From positions 1 through 24,813 of the forward strand of contig VYDF01000009.1 in assembly GCA_009843565.1 (NCBI GenBank): a stretch of DNA of 24,813 nt, in the 5' to 3' direction. Source of the stretch: Acidimicrobiia bacterium (GTDB lineage: Bacteria > Actinomycetota > Acidimicrobiia > Acidimicrobiales > Bin134). Numbering within the stretch: position 1 is the first letter of the stretch; every line of letters begins with the position of its first letter. The notes beneath the pieces were generated by a model, which was not told the origin of the DNA, searched no databases, and worked only from the letters and a program-made list of their open reading frames with translations. Below are positions 1-6,986 of the stretch, piece by piece. Position numbers and translations under genes: made by a program.

Positions 1-357
1 GTGGCCCCGAACATGCCTCCCTAGTGGGGTAGTCGGCGTAGGGCGAGGGCGGTGGCCCCGAACATGCCTCCCTAGTGGGGTAGTCGGCGTTGTGCTTGGG
101 CGGTGGCCCCGAACATGCCTCCCTAGTGGGGTAGTCGGCGTAGGGCGAGGGCGGTGGCCCCGAACATGCCTCCCTAGTGGGGTAGTCGGCGTTGTGCTTG
201 GGCGGTGGCCCCGAACATGCCTCCCTAGTGGGGTAGTCGGCGTAGGGCGAGGGCGGTGGCCCCGAACATGCCTCCCTAGTGGGGTAGTCGGCGTTGTGCT
301 TGGGCGGTGGCCCCGAACATGCCTCCCTAGTGGGGTAGTCGGCGTAGGGCGAGGGCG
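1..357. repeat. Seven perfect 51-bp tandem repeats, alternating A and B types
   Basis: The period is exactly 51 bp: units at 1-51, 52-102, 103-153, 154-204, 205-255, 256-306 and 307-357. The units alternate A-B-A-B-A-B-A, so the higher-order unit is 102 bp. All A units are identical to each other and so are all B units. A and B differ at only four positions near the end of the unit (AGGGCGAGGGCG versus TGTGCTTGGGCG). The length is a multiple of three, and the array is read as 17-aa repeats in the minus-strand HNH gene. The array probably continues left of the window. Confidence 0.97.
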
Positions 358-1504
358 GTGGTCGCAGTTCGTAGGCGCCGTTTTGGTCTCGGTGCACCAC
401 CCAGCCGTGGTCGTGGATGTTGTGGTGGCAGGGTTTGCAGACCAGCACGAGGTTGTCGATGTCGGTGCGCCCGCCGGTGAGCCATTCTTCGATGTGGTGG
501 GCCTCGCACCACACCGCTGATCGTCCGCAGCCGACGCAGTGCTTGTCGCGGATGATGAGCGCCGCCCGTTGGGCCTCGGTGGCCAAACGGAGTTTGCGCC
601 CCACCCACAGTTCCTGGTTCTTGGCGTTGAACATGGCGGGCACGATGTCGGCGTTGCAGGCCAACCGCAGAGCCTCGTCGACAGGCAGCGGCGTGCCGTC
701 GAGCAGGCGTGCCTCGGCCAGCTTCTGGTTCAAAGCGTCCCAATCAGCAGTCAAGATCAGCGTGGTGCGCTGCGGTGTGCGGTCGTCGGTGTCGGCGCAG
801 ACCAGCTCTTCTAGGGCGTCGGCGAGGCGCTGGTCGAAAGCCGTCAGATCGGCTGCGTCTTTGCCCTTTTCGTCGTTGCGCTGGCGTCGCACCTCATCGG
901 CCAGCGCGGCCTCGATCCGGTTCCCGGCAACGGGGTCGAACCGGCCGTTCAAGATGAACATGCCGTCGTCAGGCGCCTTGAAGAAGCTAAGCGACCGGCG
1001 CTCGCGCTGTTTGGCCATCAACGACTTGCCGTCATCGGGCGACTGCTCATGCTGGTGGTCGCGCAATGTGCGGGAGAATGTGCCGAAATCCTCACGTCGG
1101 GCCGCCTCCACCAACACCGATTCATCGACCGGACCCTGCGAAGCGGCCTTGGCGATCTGCTTGGCGTGGTCCTCTGGAATCTCTCCGGCGCCTAGCGCGT
1201 CGAGTGTCTCGCGCGTCTGGGAGAGCTGAGAAGCCGTCTCCACCTCCCGGCGAGCCTGCTGTTTGGAGGCCTGAAGCTCATCCAACACCATCCGGCGGGC
1301 CAAACCCTCCCCGGCCCGCCCTGAATACTCGGCCAGCGCGGCCGCCTTCATCGCCGCCAGCCGGGCTTCGGATCTCTTGATCAGCCCCAGCCGCTCCCGC
1401 AACTCCGACAACGACAGCCCGGCCACATCAAGCGCCTCCGGCCACAGCAGTCGGGATGGCTCGCCACCAGCCCGTTTCCCCTCATCAAGAGGCCTAAACT
1501 CCAT
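1..1504 (-). CDS. DUF222/HNH endonuclease-type protein with 17-aa C-terminal tandem repeats (3' end beyond window)
   Basis: Translating the minus strand from ATG 1504-1502 gives one open frame of 501 codons that leaves the window without a stop. Residues 1 to about 300 are the charged helical DUF222 region typical of actinobacterial '13E12 repeat family' proteins. An HNH domain follows at about 320-365: CVGCG, then EAHHIEEW with the His-His pair, then NLVLVCKPCHH, giving a CxxC...CxxC zinc-binding HNH fold. From about residue 383 the frame enters seven units of 17 aa ending in DYPTREACSG. HNH proteins of this family are predicted nucleases and are often multicopy, but their biological role is poorly known. 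The start was chosen because a TATACT box lies 7 nt upstream and no in-frame start lies nearer. The true C-terminus is not visible. The family is certain; nuclease activity is inferred. Confidence 0.9.
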   Translation of the reverse strand, partial: MEFRPLDEGKRAGGEPSRLLWPEALDVAGLSLSELRERLGLIKRSEARLAAMKAAALAEYSGRAGEGLARRMVLDELQASKQQARREVETASQLSQTRETLDALGAGEIPEDHAKQIAKAASQGPVDESVLVEAARREDFGTFSRTLRDHQHEQSPDDGKSLMAKQRERRSLSFFKAPDDGMFILNGRFDPVAGNRIEAALADEVRRQRNDEKGKDAADLTAFDQRLADALEELVCADTDDRTPQRTTLILTADWDALNQKLAEARLLDGTPLPVDEALRLACNADIVPAMFNAKNQELWVGRKLRLATEAQRAALIIRDKHCVGCGRSAVWCEAHHIEEWLTGGRTDIDNLVLVCKPCHHNIHDHGWVVHRDQNGAYELRPPPSPYADYPTREACSGPPPKHNADYPTREACSGPPPSPYADYPTREACSGPPPKHNADYPTREACSGPPPSPYADYPTREACSGPPPKHNADYPTREACSGPPPSPYADYPTREACSGP

Positions 1505-1700
1505 ACATGCAAGTATACCGAACCCAGTGACAACAACCATCCGAATTAACACGTATGAGCGAATAATACTTGTGAATCATTGACTTTTATGTGAACATCA
1601 GCATCTATATCCACATATCTCCCAAGAGAAACCCGCGCATGCGGGGCTATCCCCTCCCCAGCCCTGATTGACAACACGACTCGGGGCCTTGCCACAGTCG
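1505..1700. other. AT-rich intergenic gap between divergent genes
   Basis: This stretch separates the HNH gene from the small membrane protein and is much richer in A and T than its surroundings, especially 1545-1625. I see no coding potential in it. It contains TGTGA-type half sites around 1570 and 1590, and a short stem CCCGC/GCGGG at 1632-1645 with no T tract. It may hold promoters for both flanking genes. Confidence 0.5.
1512..1517 (-). promoter_or_regulatory. -10 box (TATACT) for a leaderless HNH-gene transcript
   Basis: TATACT reads on the minus strand and ends 7 nt before the ATG at 1504, so transcription would start at or next to the start codon. There is no Shine-Dalgarno sequence. 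No convincing -35 hexamer is seen. Confidence 0.5.
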
Positions 1701-1706
1701 TAACAT
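1701..1706 (+). promoter_or_regulatory. -10 box (TAACAT) for leaderless transcription of the small membrane protein
   Basis: TAACAT ends 6 nt before the ATG at 1713, the same geometry as several other genes in this window. A TTGACA lies further up at 1668-1673, but its 27-bp spacing is too long for a standard -35. Confidence 0.45.
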
Positions 1707-1712
1707 GGGCGG

Positions 1713-2000
1713 ATGGTGGATCCGGCTTCGCCTGAGGAGCGCTCGGCGCTTCCCCCTAAGGGGGCCCGCTGGTTGGCGTTTGGGGCGATCTTGCTCGGAG
1801 GGCTGTGCGGCGGGTTGATCGGGTTCGCCTATATCGACCTCCAGTGCGAGGGCAACTGCGGCTTGTGGACAGGACTTGGTGCATTGGTCGGCGCGGTGGC
1901 AGGGGCGGTGGGATTGGCCGTGGTGGCCGTCTTGACCCTGCGGGCCATGGATGAGTGGCGCCGTTTCGGCGGACGCCGCCAAGACCGGGGTAGCTACTAG
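1713..2000 (+). CDS. Small two-helix membrane protein of unknown function
   Basis: This 95-aa product has a short charged N-terminus, then two hydrophobic glycine-rich helices at about 24-45 and 55-78. They are joined by a loop containing CEGNC, two cysteines that could form a disulfide or bind a ligand. The C-terminus is basic (EWRRFGGRRQD) and therefore probably cytoplasmic. I recognise no family. The reading frame is favoured over the overlapping minus-strand frame by its clear membrane pattern and by the TAACAT box 6 nt before its ATG. It converges on the threonine aldolase gene, with only 12 bp between the two stops. Confidence 0.6.
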   Translation: MVDPASPEERSALPPKGARWLAFGAILLGGLCGGLIGFAYIDLQCEGNCGLWTGLGALVGAVAGAVGLAVVAVLTLRAMDEWRRFGGRRQDRGSY

Positions 2001-2261
2001 GCGCGATCCCAACTAGGCGGGAGCAGAGGCAAGCGCGGCAACGGCCCGATCGATGTCGTCGTCGTTCACATCCAGGTGGGTCACAAAGCGCACGATGCCA
2101 GGGGCCAGCAGCCCGGCTCGAACTCCGGCCTGCTGCAAGTGGTCCAGCAACCCGAGGGCATCGGGATGGCGAAAGGCCACGACGTTGGTGAACGGGCGTC
2201 CGCAGGCCGCCTCCGCCTCCCCCAAGCGGGCGCCGGGCCAGCGCGCAGCGACCACTGCGCC

Positions 2262-2264
2262 CTA
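2262..2264 (-). other. In-frame amber codon within the threonine aldolase gene
   Basis: The minus-strand codons read CGT TAG GGC at this point. Similarity to the aldolase family is uninterrupted on both sides in the same frame. TAG ends other intact genes here, such as the monophosphatase and the phosphofructokinase, so the codon is not reassigned. A GTG at 2255 could restart translation of the last 80 residues, but that piece lacks the catalytic lysine. Confidence 0.9.
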
Positions 2265-3061
2265 ACGCTGAGCCCGGGAGTGGTCGTCGGCCAGCCGATC
2301 GATGTGATGGTCGAACGCATACAGCCCGCCGGCGGCGATCACCCCGGCCTGGCGCATGGCCCCACCCAATCGCCGCCGGTGAAGGCGAGCCTCGTCGATC
2401 AAGTCGGCGGGTCCGGCCAAGAGCGACCCCACCGGTGCCCCCAACCCTTTGGACACACAGGACATAACCGTGGCCGCGGTGCCAGCCAGCTCCTCCGCAG
2501 TGGTTCCCAAGGCGACTGCGGCGTTGAACAACCGAGCACCGTCCAAGTGCACCGGCGGTCCCAGGGACGCGGCCGCAGCCATCTCCCCGGCTCCCACCGC
2601 CAGGCCGCCGGAAGACAAATGCGTGTTCTCAAGACAGATCAGCGACACCGGTGGCCAAAATCCACCGCTTCCAGCGGCCACGGCTTCCGCAGCCGCCTCC
2701 GTGTCGACTACCCCGCCGGTGTCGTCCACCGCGTAGATCTGAAAGGCGTTGTTCAAACCGGCAGCACCGCTCTCGTAGGACATCAGATGCTGCCGCCGTC
2801 CCACCACCACGTTGCTTCCCGGCGCTCCGTGCAGCCGCAGGGCGATCTGGTTGCCCATCGTGCCCGACGGCACATACATCGCCGCCGGCTTGCCCACCAG
2901 CTCGGCAAATCGCTCTTCCAAGCGGTTGACCGTGGGGTCCTCTCCATAACGGTCATCCCCCAACGGCGCAGCGGCCATGGCCTTTCTCATGGGCTCGGTC
3001 GGCTGGGTCAGCGTGTCGGATCGAAGATCCACCACTACGCGGGAAACCACATCGCCCAGCG

Positions 3062-3067
3062 TAGAGT
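3062..3067 (+). promoter_or_regulatory. -10 box (TAGAGT) for leaderless transcription of the monophosphatase gene
   Basis: TAGAGT ends 6 nt before GTG 3074. It lies inside the first codons of the divergent aldolase gene. No clear -35 is present. Confidence 0.4.
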
Positions 3068-3073
3068 TCATCT

Positions 3074-3892
3074 GTGCAAGAACCATCTACCGTGCCGGCA
3101 ATTCCCGCGTGGGACTACCTAGAGAAGCTGGCGGCTGAGTCTGCCGAAGTGGCGGCTTCGCTGCTGCGGGCTGAAGCCGGGGCCCTACTCCAGATCTCGG
3201 CCAAGTCGTCGCGCACCGACCTGGTGACCGACATGGACGTGGCTTGCGAGGCCGCCATCGTGGACTTCCTCACCTCCCACCGGCCCCACGATGCCGTGAT
3301 GGGCGAGGAAGGCACGGGCCGCGACGGCACCAGCGGAGTGCGCTGGATCATCGACCCCATCGACGGCACAGTGAACTTCGTCTACGGCCACGTCGGCTTC
3401 GGGGTGTCGGTGGCAGCGGAGGCCGATGGTCAGATAGTCGCTGGCGCGGTGGTCGACCCAGTGCTGGGCGAGACGTTCACCGCGCACCGGGGCGGCGGTG
3501 CTCGGCTCAACGGCAGCCCGACCCACGTTCGCCCCGACGGCGATCCCGCATTGGCCCTGGTGGCCACCGGGTTCTCGTACGCCCACGAACGGCGGCCCCG
3601 CCAGGCCGAGGTGCTGGGCGAGCTGCTTCCCTGCATCGGCGACATCCGGCGGGTGGGAGGCGCCGCGGTCGACCTCTGCATGGTGGCCTGCGGGCGGGTG
3701 GACGCCTTCTTCGAGGTGGGGCTCAATCCCTGGGACTACGCCGCTGGAGCCCTCATTGCCGAAGAGGCTGGGGCAGTGGTCCAAGACCTGAACGGCGGAC
3801 CTCCCAGCCGCGAATTCGTGTTCGCAGCCTCCCCATCGGTGGCTGACGCTCTCTTGACGATGCTCCAAAGCGCCAAAGCCGACCGAATTTAG
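3074..3892 (+). CDS. Inositol-monophosphatase family phosphatase
   Basis: This 272-aa product belongs to the Mg2+-dependent FIG superfamily (inositol-1-phosphatase, histidinol-phosphatase, CysQ). The metal ligands are visible: GEEG at 77-80, WIIDPIDGT at 91-99 with both aspartates, and NPWDYAAG near 222 where the Asp is the third metal ligand. Length and motif order are normal. The substrate cannot be fixed from sequence; myo-inositol phosphate is attractive because a PI-mannoside enzyme is encoded elsewhere in the window, but histidinol phosphate is an alternative. The start is GTG 3074, placed 6 nt after a TAGAGT box; GTG 3092 is an alternative. The divergent aldolase start lies only 2 bp away. 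Confidence 0.85.
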   Translation: MQEPSTVPAIPAWDYLEKLAAESAEVAASLLRAEAGALLQISAKSSRTDLVTDMDVACEAAIVDFLTSHRPHDAVMGEEGTGRDGTSGVRWIIDPIDGTVNFVYGHVGFGVSVAAEADGQIVAGAVVDPVLGETFTAHRGGGARLNGSPTHVRPDGDPALALVATGFSYAHERRPRQAEVLGELLPCIGDIRRVGGAAVDLCMVACGRVDAFFEVGLNPWDYAAGALIAEEAGAVVQDLNGGPPSREFVFAASPSVADALLTMLQSAKADRI

Positions 3893-4012
3893 TCCCTAGG
3901 CCCTTCCCAACCGCCCACAACGAGCCGGAAATGAGCCCCTCCCATCCGCCCAAATCGAACCGAATATAGGCCTCCTGCTACCCATAGCGGCCAAAAGTCG
4001 GGCACCATTTAG
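3871..4012 (+). repeat. Degenerate direct repeats leading into mtrA
   Basis: The clearest pair is 3905-3935 and 3940-3970, 35 bp apart, with 23 of 31 bases matching and both starting TCCCA(A/T)CCGCCCA. Related segments ending in TAG lie at 3871-3892, which includes the stop codon of the preceding gene, and at 3988-4012, next to the mtrA start. They could be binding sites for a regulator or remnants of a duplicated element. Confidence 0.45.
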
Positions 4013-4014
4013 GG

Positions 4015-4695
4015 GTGGAAACCCGCATCTTGGCCATTGAGGACGACGAGAGGATTCGCACTGCGGTCCGCTTGGCGCTCGAAGACGAGGGCTGGGACGT
4101 TCAAGAAGCGGCCAACGGACAGGAGGCGTTCGCAGCATTCTCGGAGACGCCCGCCGACGTGGTGCTGATCGACATCATGCTTCCCGACATCGACGGGTTC
4201 GAGGTGTGCCGCACGTTGCGTCGAACCAGCGATGTGCCCATCATCATGGTCACGGCCCGAGCCGACACCCACGACGTGGTGGCCGGCTTGGAGGCAGGGG
4301 CCGACGACTATCTGACCAAACCCTTCGCTCCCAAAGAGCTCTCTGCCCGCATCCGCGCCCTGCTGCGCCGCGTGCGAATCACCGACACTGCCATGAGCGA
4401 CCTCCGCTTTGGCCAGATGGAGATCATGCCCGAGCAGGGGATGGTGACCATCAGCGGCGAAGAGGTCCACCTCACCAAAACGGAATTTCGACTTCTGGTG
4501 GAGTTGGCCACCAATTCGGGCAAGGTGCTCAGCCGAGAAGTGCTCCTCGAGCGGGTGTGGGATCTCGGGTACTTCGGCGACGGTCGTCTGGTGGATGTCC
4601 ACATCCGCCGGCTGCGCACCAAGATAGAAACCGACCCAGCCAACCCGCGCTACGTGGTCACTGTCCGCGGCCTGGGGTACAAGCTCCAGGCATAA
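4015..4695 (+). CDS. mtrA: OmpR/PhoB-family response regulator, MtrA-like
   Basis: This 226-aa product has a receiver domain at 1-120, with acidic pocket ED(D) at 9-11, phosphoacceptor Asp53 in LIDIMLP, Thr80 and Lys102 in TKPF. A winged-helix DNA-binding domain follows at about 130-226, ending TVRGLGYKLQA. It resembles mycobacterial MtrA closely in the switch region (GLEAGADDY, KPF.PKEL) and in the C-terminal domain, and it lies just before an MtrB-like kinase and a GerMN lipoprotein as in the mtrA-mtrB-lpqB operon. In actinomycetes MtrA controls cell division, wall hydrolases and replication genes. The start is GTG 4015, with no Shine-Dalgarno at a useful distance. A set of degenerate repeats lies directly upstream. 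Confidence 0.88.
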   Translation: METRILAIEDDERIRTAVRLALEDEGWDVQEAANGQEAFAAFSETPADVVLIDIMLPDIDGFEVCRTLRRTSDVPIIMVTARADTHDVVAGLEAGADDYLTKPFAPKELSARIRALLRRVRITDTAMSDLRFGQMEIMPEQGMVTISGEEVHLTKTEFRLLVELATNSGKVLSREVLLERVWDLGYFGDGRLVDVHIRRLRTKIETDPANPRYVVTVRGLGYKLQA

Positions 4696-4706
4696 GGACG
4701 AAGCTG

Positions 4707-6140
4707 ATGCCGGCAGAGCCGGGACGCCGTTCCCGCATCTGGCAACGAGCGGGTTCCCGGGCCCGGCGACTAGGGCTCCGCACCCGCATCATCCTGGCCT
4801 TCGTGTTCACCACCCTTCTGCTGTCGGCACTGCTCAGCGTGACCGTGTTCGCGCTTACCCGCCAAAACCTGCTCAATGGGCGGGAGACCGATGCCCTGGC
4901 CACGGTGGGATTCAACGCGTCGGTGGTCAACCGCCGCCTCAATCCCGACATCGAGTCGGAAGCCCTTCAGAACCTGATCAGCACGCTGGCCACCCCGGAA
5001 GGCTCCCGCCCGGTTCTGCGCGTGGGCGGTGACTGGTTTCAGCAGTCTTTCGAGTTCGAGTCGGGTGATATCGACGAGCGCCTGCGGCGCACGGTGGAGG
5101 GCGGAAGGCCGGCCCAGATGCGATACCGGGTCAGAGGCAAGCCCTTCCTGGTGGTGGGCATCCCCATCCCCGACCGAAACGCCTCCTACTACGAAGCCAC
5201 GCCGTTGGACGAGATTGAGGACACGCTGGGCTCACTGGGATTCATCCTGGCCAGCGCGGGCGGAGGAGTAACCCTGGCGTCGGCCGGCGTGGGCTTTTGG
5301 GCCAGCCGACGTCTGCTGCGCCCATTGGTGAGCATCGGCGAAGCTGCCCAATCGATCGCCCACGGGGATCTCAGCACTCGACTCGACGCCGGAGCCGCCC
5401 GAGAGCTGGTTGCGCTCACCGACTCGTTCAACGACATGGTAGGCGCCCTCCAAACCCGCATCGCCCAGGATGAGCGGTTCGCGTCTGAGGTGAGCCATGA
5501 ACTGCGGTCGCCCCTTATGACCCTTTCCGCCTCGGTCGAGGTCATGAACACCCGCCGAGCCGAACTGCCCGAGCGGGCCCGGACCGCGCTCGACCTGTTG
5601 ACCGAGGACGTCAACCGATTCGAGCACCTTGTCGAGGATCTGCTGGAGATCTCCCGATTCGACGTGGGCACCGCCGAACTGGATCTGGACGTGTTCAACC
5701 TGCTCGAGTTCGTCGAGAACGCGGTGTCGGCTACCAGCCCTGCCGCCATTCCCATCTCCTGCGATCCAGCTACTGCTCTTGTGCGGGTGCAGGCCGACAA
5801 GCGCCGGCTGATGCAGGTGATCGACAACCTCTTGAACAATGCTCAGAAGTACGCTCGCGGCGCCACCGGCATCGTCCTCAGACATTGGGGAAAGAACATC
5901 GAGATCATCGTGGAAGACGCCGGGCCGGGAGTTGCCGCCGACGAGCGGGAGCACATATTCGACCGGTTCTCCCGAGGCCGGGAAGCGGGCGAGCGAGGAG
6001 TCAGCACCGGTGTGGGTCTTGGGCTGGCGCTGGTTGCTGAGCATGTGCGCCTCCACCAGGGTCGAGTTTGGTGCGAGGACCGGTTCGACGGCCTCTCCGG
6101 GGCCCGCTTCGTCGTCCACCTTCCCATCGCGGTCATATGA
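4707..6140 (+). CDS. mtrB: Membrane sensor histidine kinase, MtrB-like
   Basis: The product is 477 aa. A basic N-terminus leads to TM1 at about 28-50, then an extracytoplasmic sensor region at about 51-172, TM2 at about 174-198 and a HAMP linker (RRLLRPLVSIGEA). The H-box is EVSHELRSPL with His264, the N-box is DNLLNNAQKYA, and the G boxes are EDAGPGV and GVGLGLALVAEH. All catalytic motifs are intact, so it should autophosphorylate and pass phosphate to the upstream regulator. ATG 4707 was chosen because AAGGA lies at 4694-4698, overlapping the mtrA stop. The open frame further upstream overlaps mtrA and is rejected. The gene ends in an ATGA overlap with the lipoprotein gene, pointing to coupled translation. 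Confidence 0.9.
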   Translation: MPAEPGRRSRIWQRAGSRARRLGLRTRIILAFVFTTLLLSALLSVTVFALTRQNLLNGRETDALATVGFNASVVNRRLNPDIESEALQNLISTLATPEGSRPVLRVGGDWFQQSFEFESGDIDERLRRTVEGGRPAQMRYRVRGKPFLVVGIPIPDRNASYYEATPLDEIEDTLGSLGFILASAGGGVTLASAGVGFWASRRLLRPLVSIGEAAQSIAHGDLSTRLDAGAARELVALTDSFNDMVGALQTRIAQDERFASEVSHELRSPLMTLSASVEVMNTRRAELPERARTALDLLTEDVNRFEHLVEDLLEISRFDVGTAELDLDVFNLLEFVENAVSATSPAAIPISCDPATALVRVQADKRRLMQVIDNLLNNAQKYARGATGIVLRHWGKNIEIIVEDAGPGVAADEREHIFDRFSRGREAGERGVSTGVGLGLALVAEHVRLHQGRVWCEDRFDGLSGARFVVHLPIAVI

Positions 6141-6922
6141 CCCGGCCGACAGCAATCCGGCGCCTGTGGGTGGGCCTAGCCGCTGCTGTGCTGTTGGCCG
6201 CGGGCTGCTCGGTGCCCGAGGACAGCCGTCCCCGCGCACTGGACTTCTCCCAACTCCCCGATGACCTCGTGGCAACCACTGAGCCACCAGAGCCAACCCC
6301 GCTTGTCACCCAAGAAGTGCTCATCTATCTGATCGACGAGAACAACCTGCTGTCGGCCGTCGCCCGTGACGTCGCCAGCCCGGCCCGACCCACAACCGTG
6401 CTGGAGGCCCTGTTCTCCGCGCCCAATGAATCGGAGTCCGAACAGGCCCTGTCCACCGTTCTGCCTGCCGACGCCGAAGTGGTGTCGGTGGATATCGACC
6501 GAGCCAACGACCTCGTGACCGTGGCCCTGGAATCAGAGGTGTTCGAGGAGCGCCTCGAAGGCGAGAACCGCCAGCTGGCCGTGGCGCAGTTGGTGTTCAC
6601 AGCCACCGAAACCACGGGTACTGCCCGATTCTCCCTGCTCCTGAACGGCAACCCCGTACCCCTTCCCACCGATAACGGCGAGAGCGATGTTCCGGTGACG
6701 CGCGACGGCTTCAGGTCGGTGGATCCCGACTATCAGCCTGAGCCCACACCCGAGCCCATACCGATCGAGACCCCCACACCTACGCAGATCCCCACGCCGA
6801 CTCCGCCGCCCGAGACGCCGACGCCCACGGCAACGCCCACTGCCGTGGTAACTCCAACTCCAGAGCCCGGGCCCACCCTGCCGCCGGGGCTTCCTCCAGA
6901 CTTCACCCTCGACTTCTCCTGA
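6137..6922 (+). CDS. GerMN-domain lipoprotein, short LpqB-like
   Basis: The product is 261 aa. A type II signal peptide ends in lipobox LLAAGC near residue 25, so the mature protein should be lipid-anchored outside the membrane. Residues about 60-195 fit a GerMN (sporulation/germination) domain, with VLIYLIDENNLL, a conserved alternating strand pattern and VAQLVFTAT. A Pro/Thr-rich tail of PTP and PEP repeats follows from about 200 to the end. Its ATG overlaps the mtrB TGA (ATGA). In mycobacteria the third gene of this operon, LpqB, modulates MtrB. LpqB is much longer because a beta-propeller follows GerMN; here that part is missing and replaced by low-complexity sequence. The role is inferred from family and position. 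Confidence 0.8.
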   Translation: MTRPTAIRRLWVGLAAAVLLAAGCSVPEDSRPRALDFSQLPDDLVATTEPPEPTPLVTQEVLIYLIDENNLLSAVARDVASPARPTTVLEALFSAPNESESEQALSTVLPADAEVVSVDIDRANDLVTVALESEVFEERLEGENRQLAVAQLVFTATETTGTARFSLLLNGNPVPLPTDNGESDVPVTRDGFRSVDPDYQPEPTPEPIPIETPTPTQIPTPTPPPETPTPTATPTAVVTPTPEPGPTLPPGLPPDFTLDFS

Positions 6923-6944
6923 GGTTGCGTACTCAGCGGCAAGA

Positions 6945-6986
6945 GCCAGCTAGGAACAGCCGGCTAGGAACATCCGGCTAGGGAAA
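6945..6986. repeat. Three 14-bp tandem repeats at the pfk 3' end
   Basis: Units GCCAGCTAGGAACA (6945-6958), GCCGGCTAGGAACA (6959-6972) and TCCGGCTAGGGAAA (6973-6986) lie head to tail. The last unit contains the pfk stop codon (TAG on the minus strand, 6980-6978). This is the gap between two convergent genes, and no strong terminator hairpin is seen in it. Confidence 0.8.

Larger units (their letters stand above)
2013..3071 (-). pseudogene. ltaE: Low-specificity L-threonine aldolase, interrupted by an in-frame TAG
   Basis: This PLP enzyme family cleaves L-threonine or L-allo-threonine to glycine and acetaldehyde. The N-terminal part (3071 to 2265) has DLRSDTLTQPT, the CLENTH and HLDGAR motifs, and the PLP lysine in SKGLGAPVGS. 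It then stops at TAG 2264-2262. The same frame continues without any shift (GAVVAARW... TNVVAFR... VRFVTHLDV) to the genuine stop at 2013, giving all family regions at normal length (about 350 aa). A single base change, for instance TTG to TAG where relatives carry a hydrophobic residue, explains it. A second ATG at 3086 would add five residues. It is probably a recent pseudogene, but a sequencing error or stop readthrough is possible. Confidence 0.85.

Noticed and set aside
1..357. Possible CRISPR array or repeat-spacer structure
   Set aside because: The units touch head to tail with a fixed period of 51 bp. The only variable stretch is 12 bp and has two versions in alternation, so there are no spacers.
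92..520. Plus-strand open frame through the repeats
   Set aside because: It is a shadow created by the repeat periodicity; the minus-strand HNH frame carries the protein signature on the same bases.
1668..1673. TTGACA as a -35 box for the membrane protein
   Set aside because: It is 27 bp from the TAACAT box, outside the usual 15-19 bp spacer, so it is not counted as part of that promoter.
2076..3122. Long plus-strand frame over the threonine aldolase
   Set aside because: It has no recognisable domain, and the minus-strand frame shows all aldolase motifs; it is a shadow of a GC-rich gene.
4206..4706. N-terminal extension of the MtrB-like kinase
   Set aside because: It lies entirely within mtrA in another frame and reads as Arg/His/Pro-rich shadow sequence. 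ATG 4707 has a ribosome-binding site.
5232..6296. Minus-strand frame across the kinase and lipoprotein genes
   Set aside because: No domain is recognisable and the two plus-strand genes fully explain the region.
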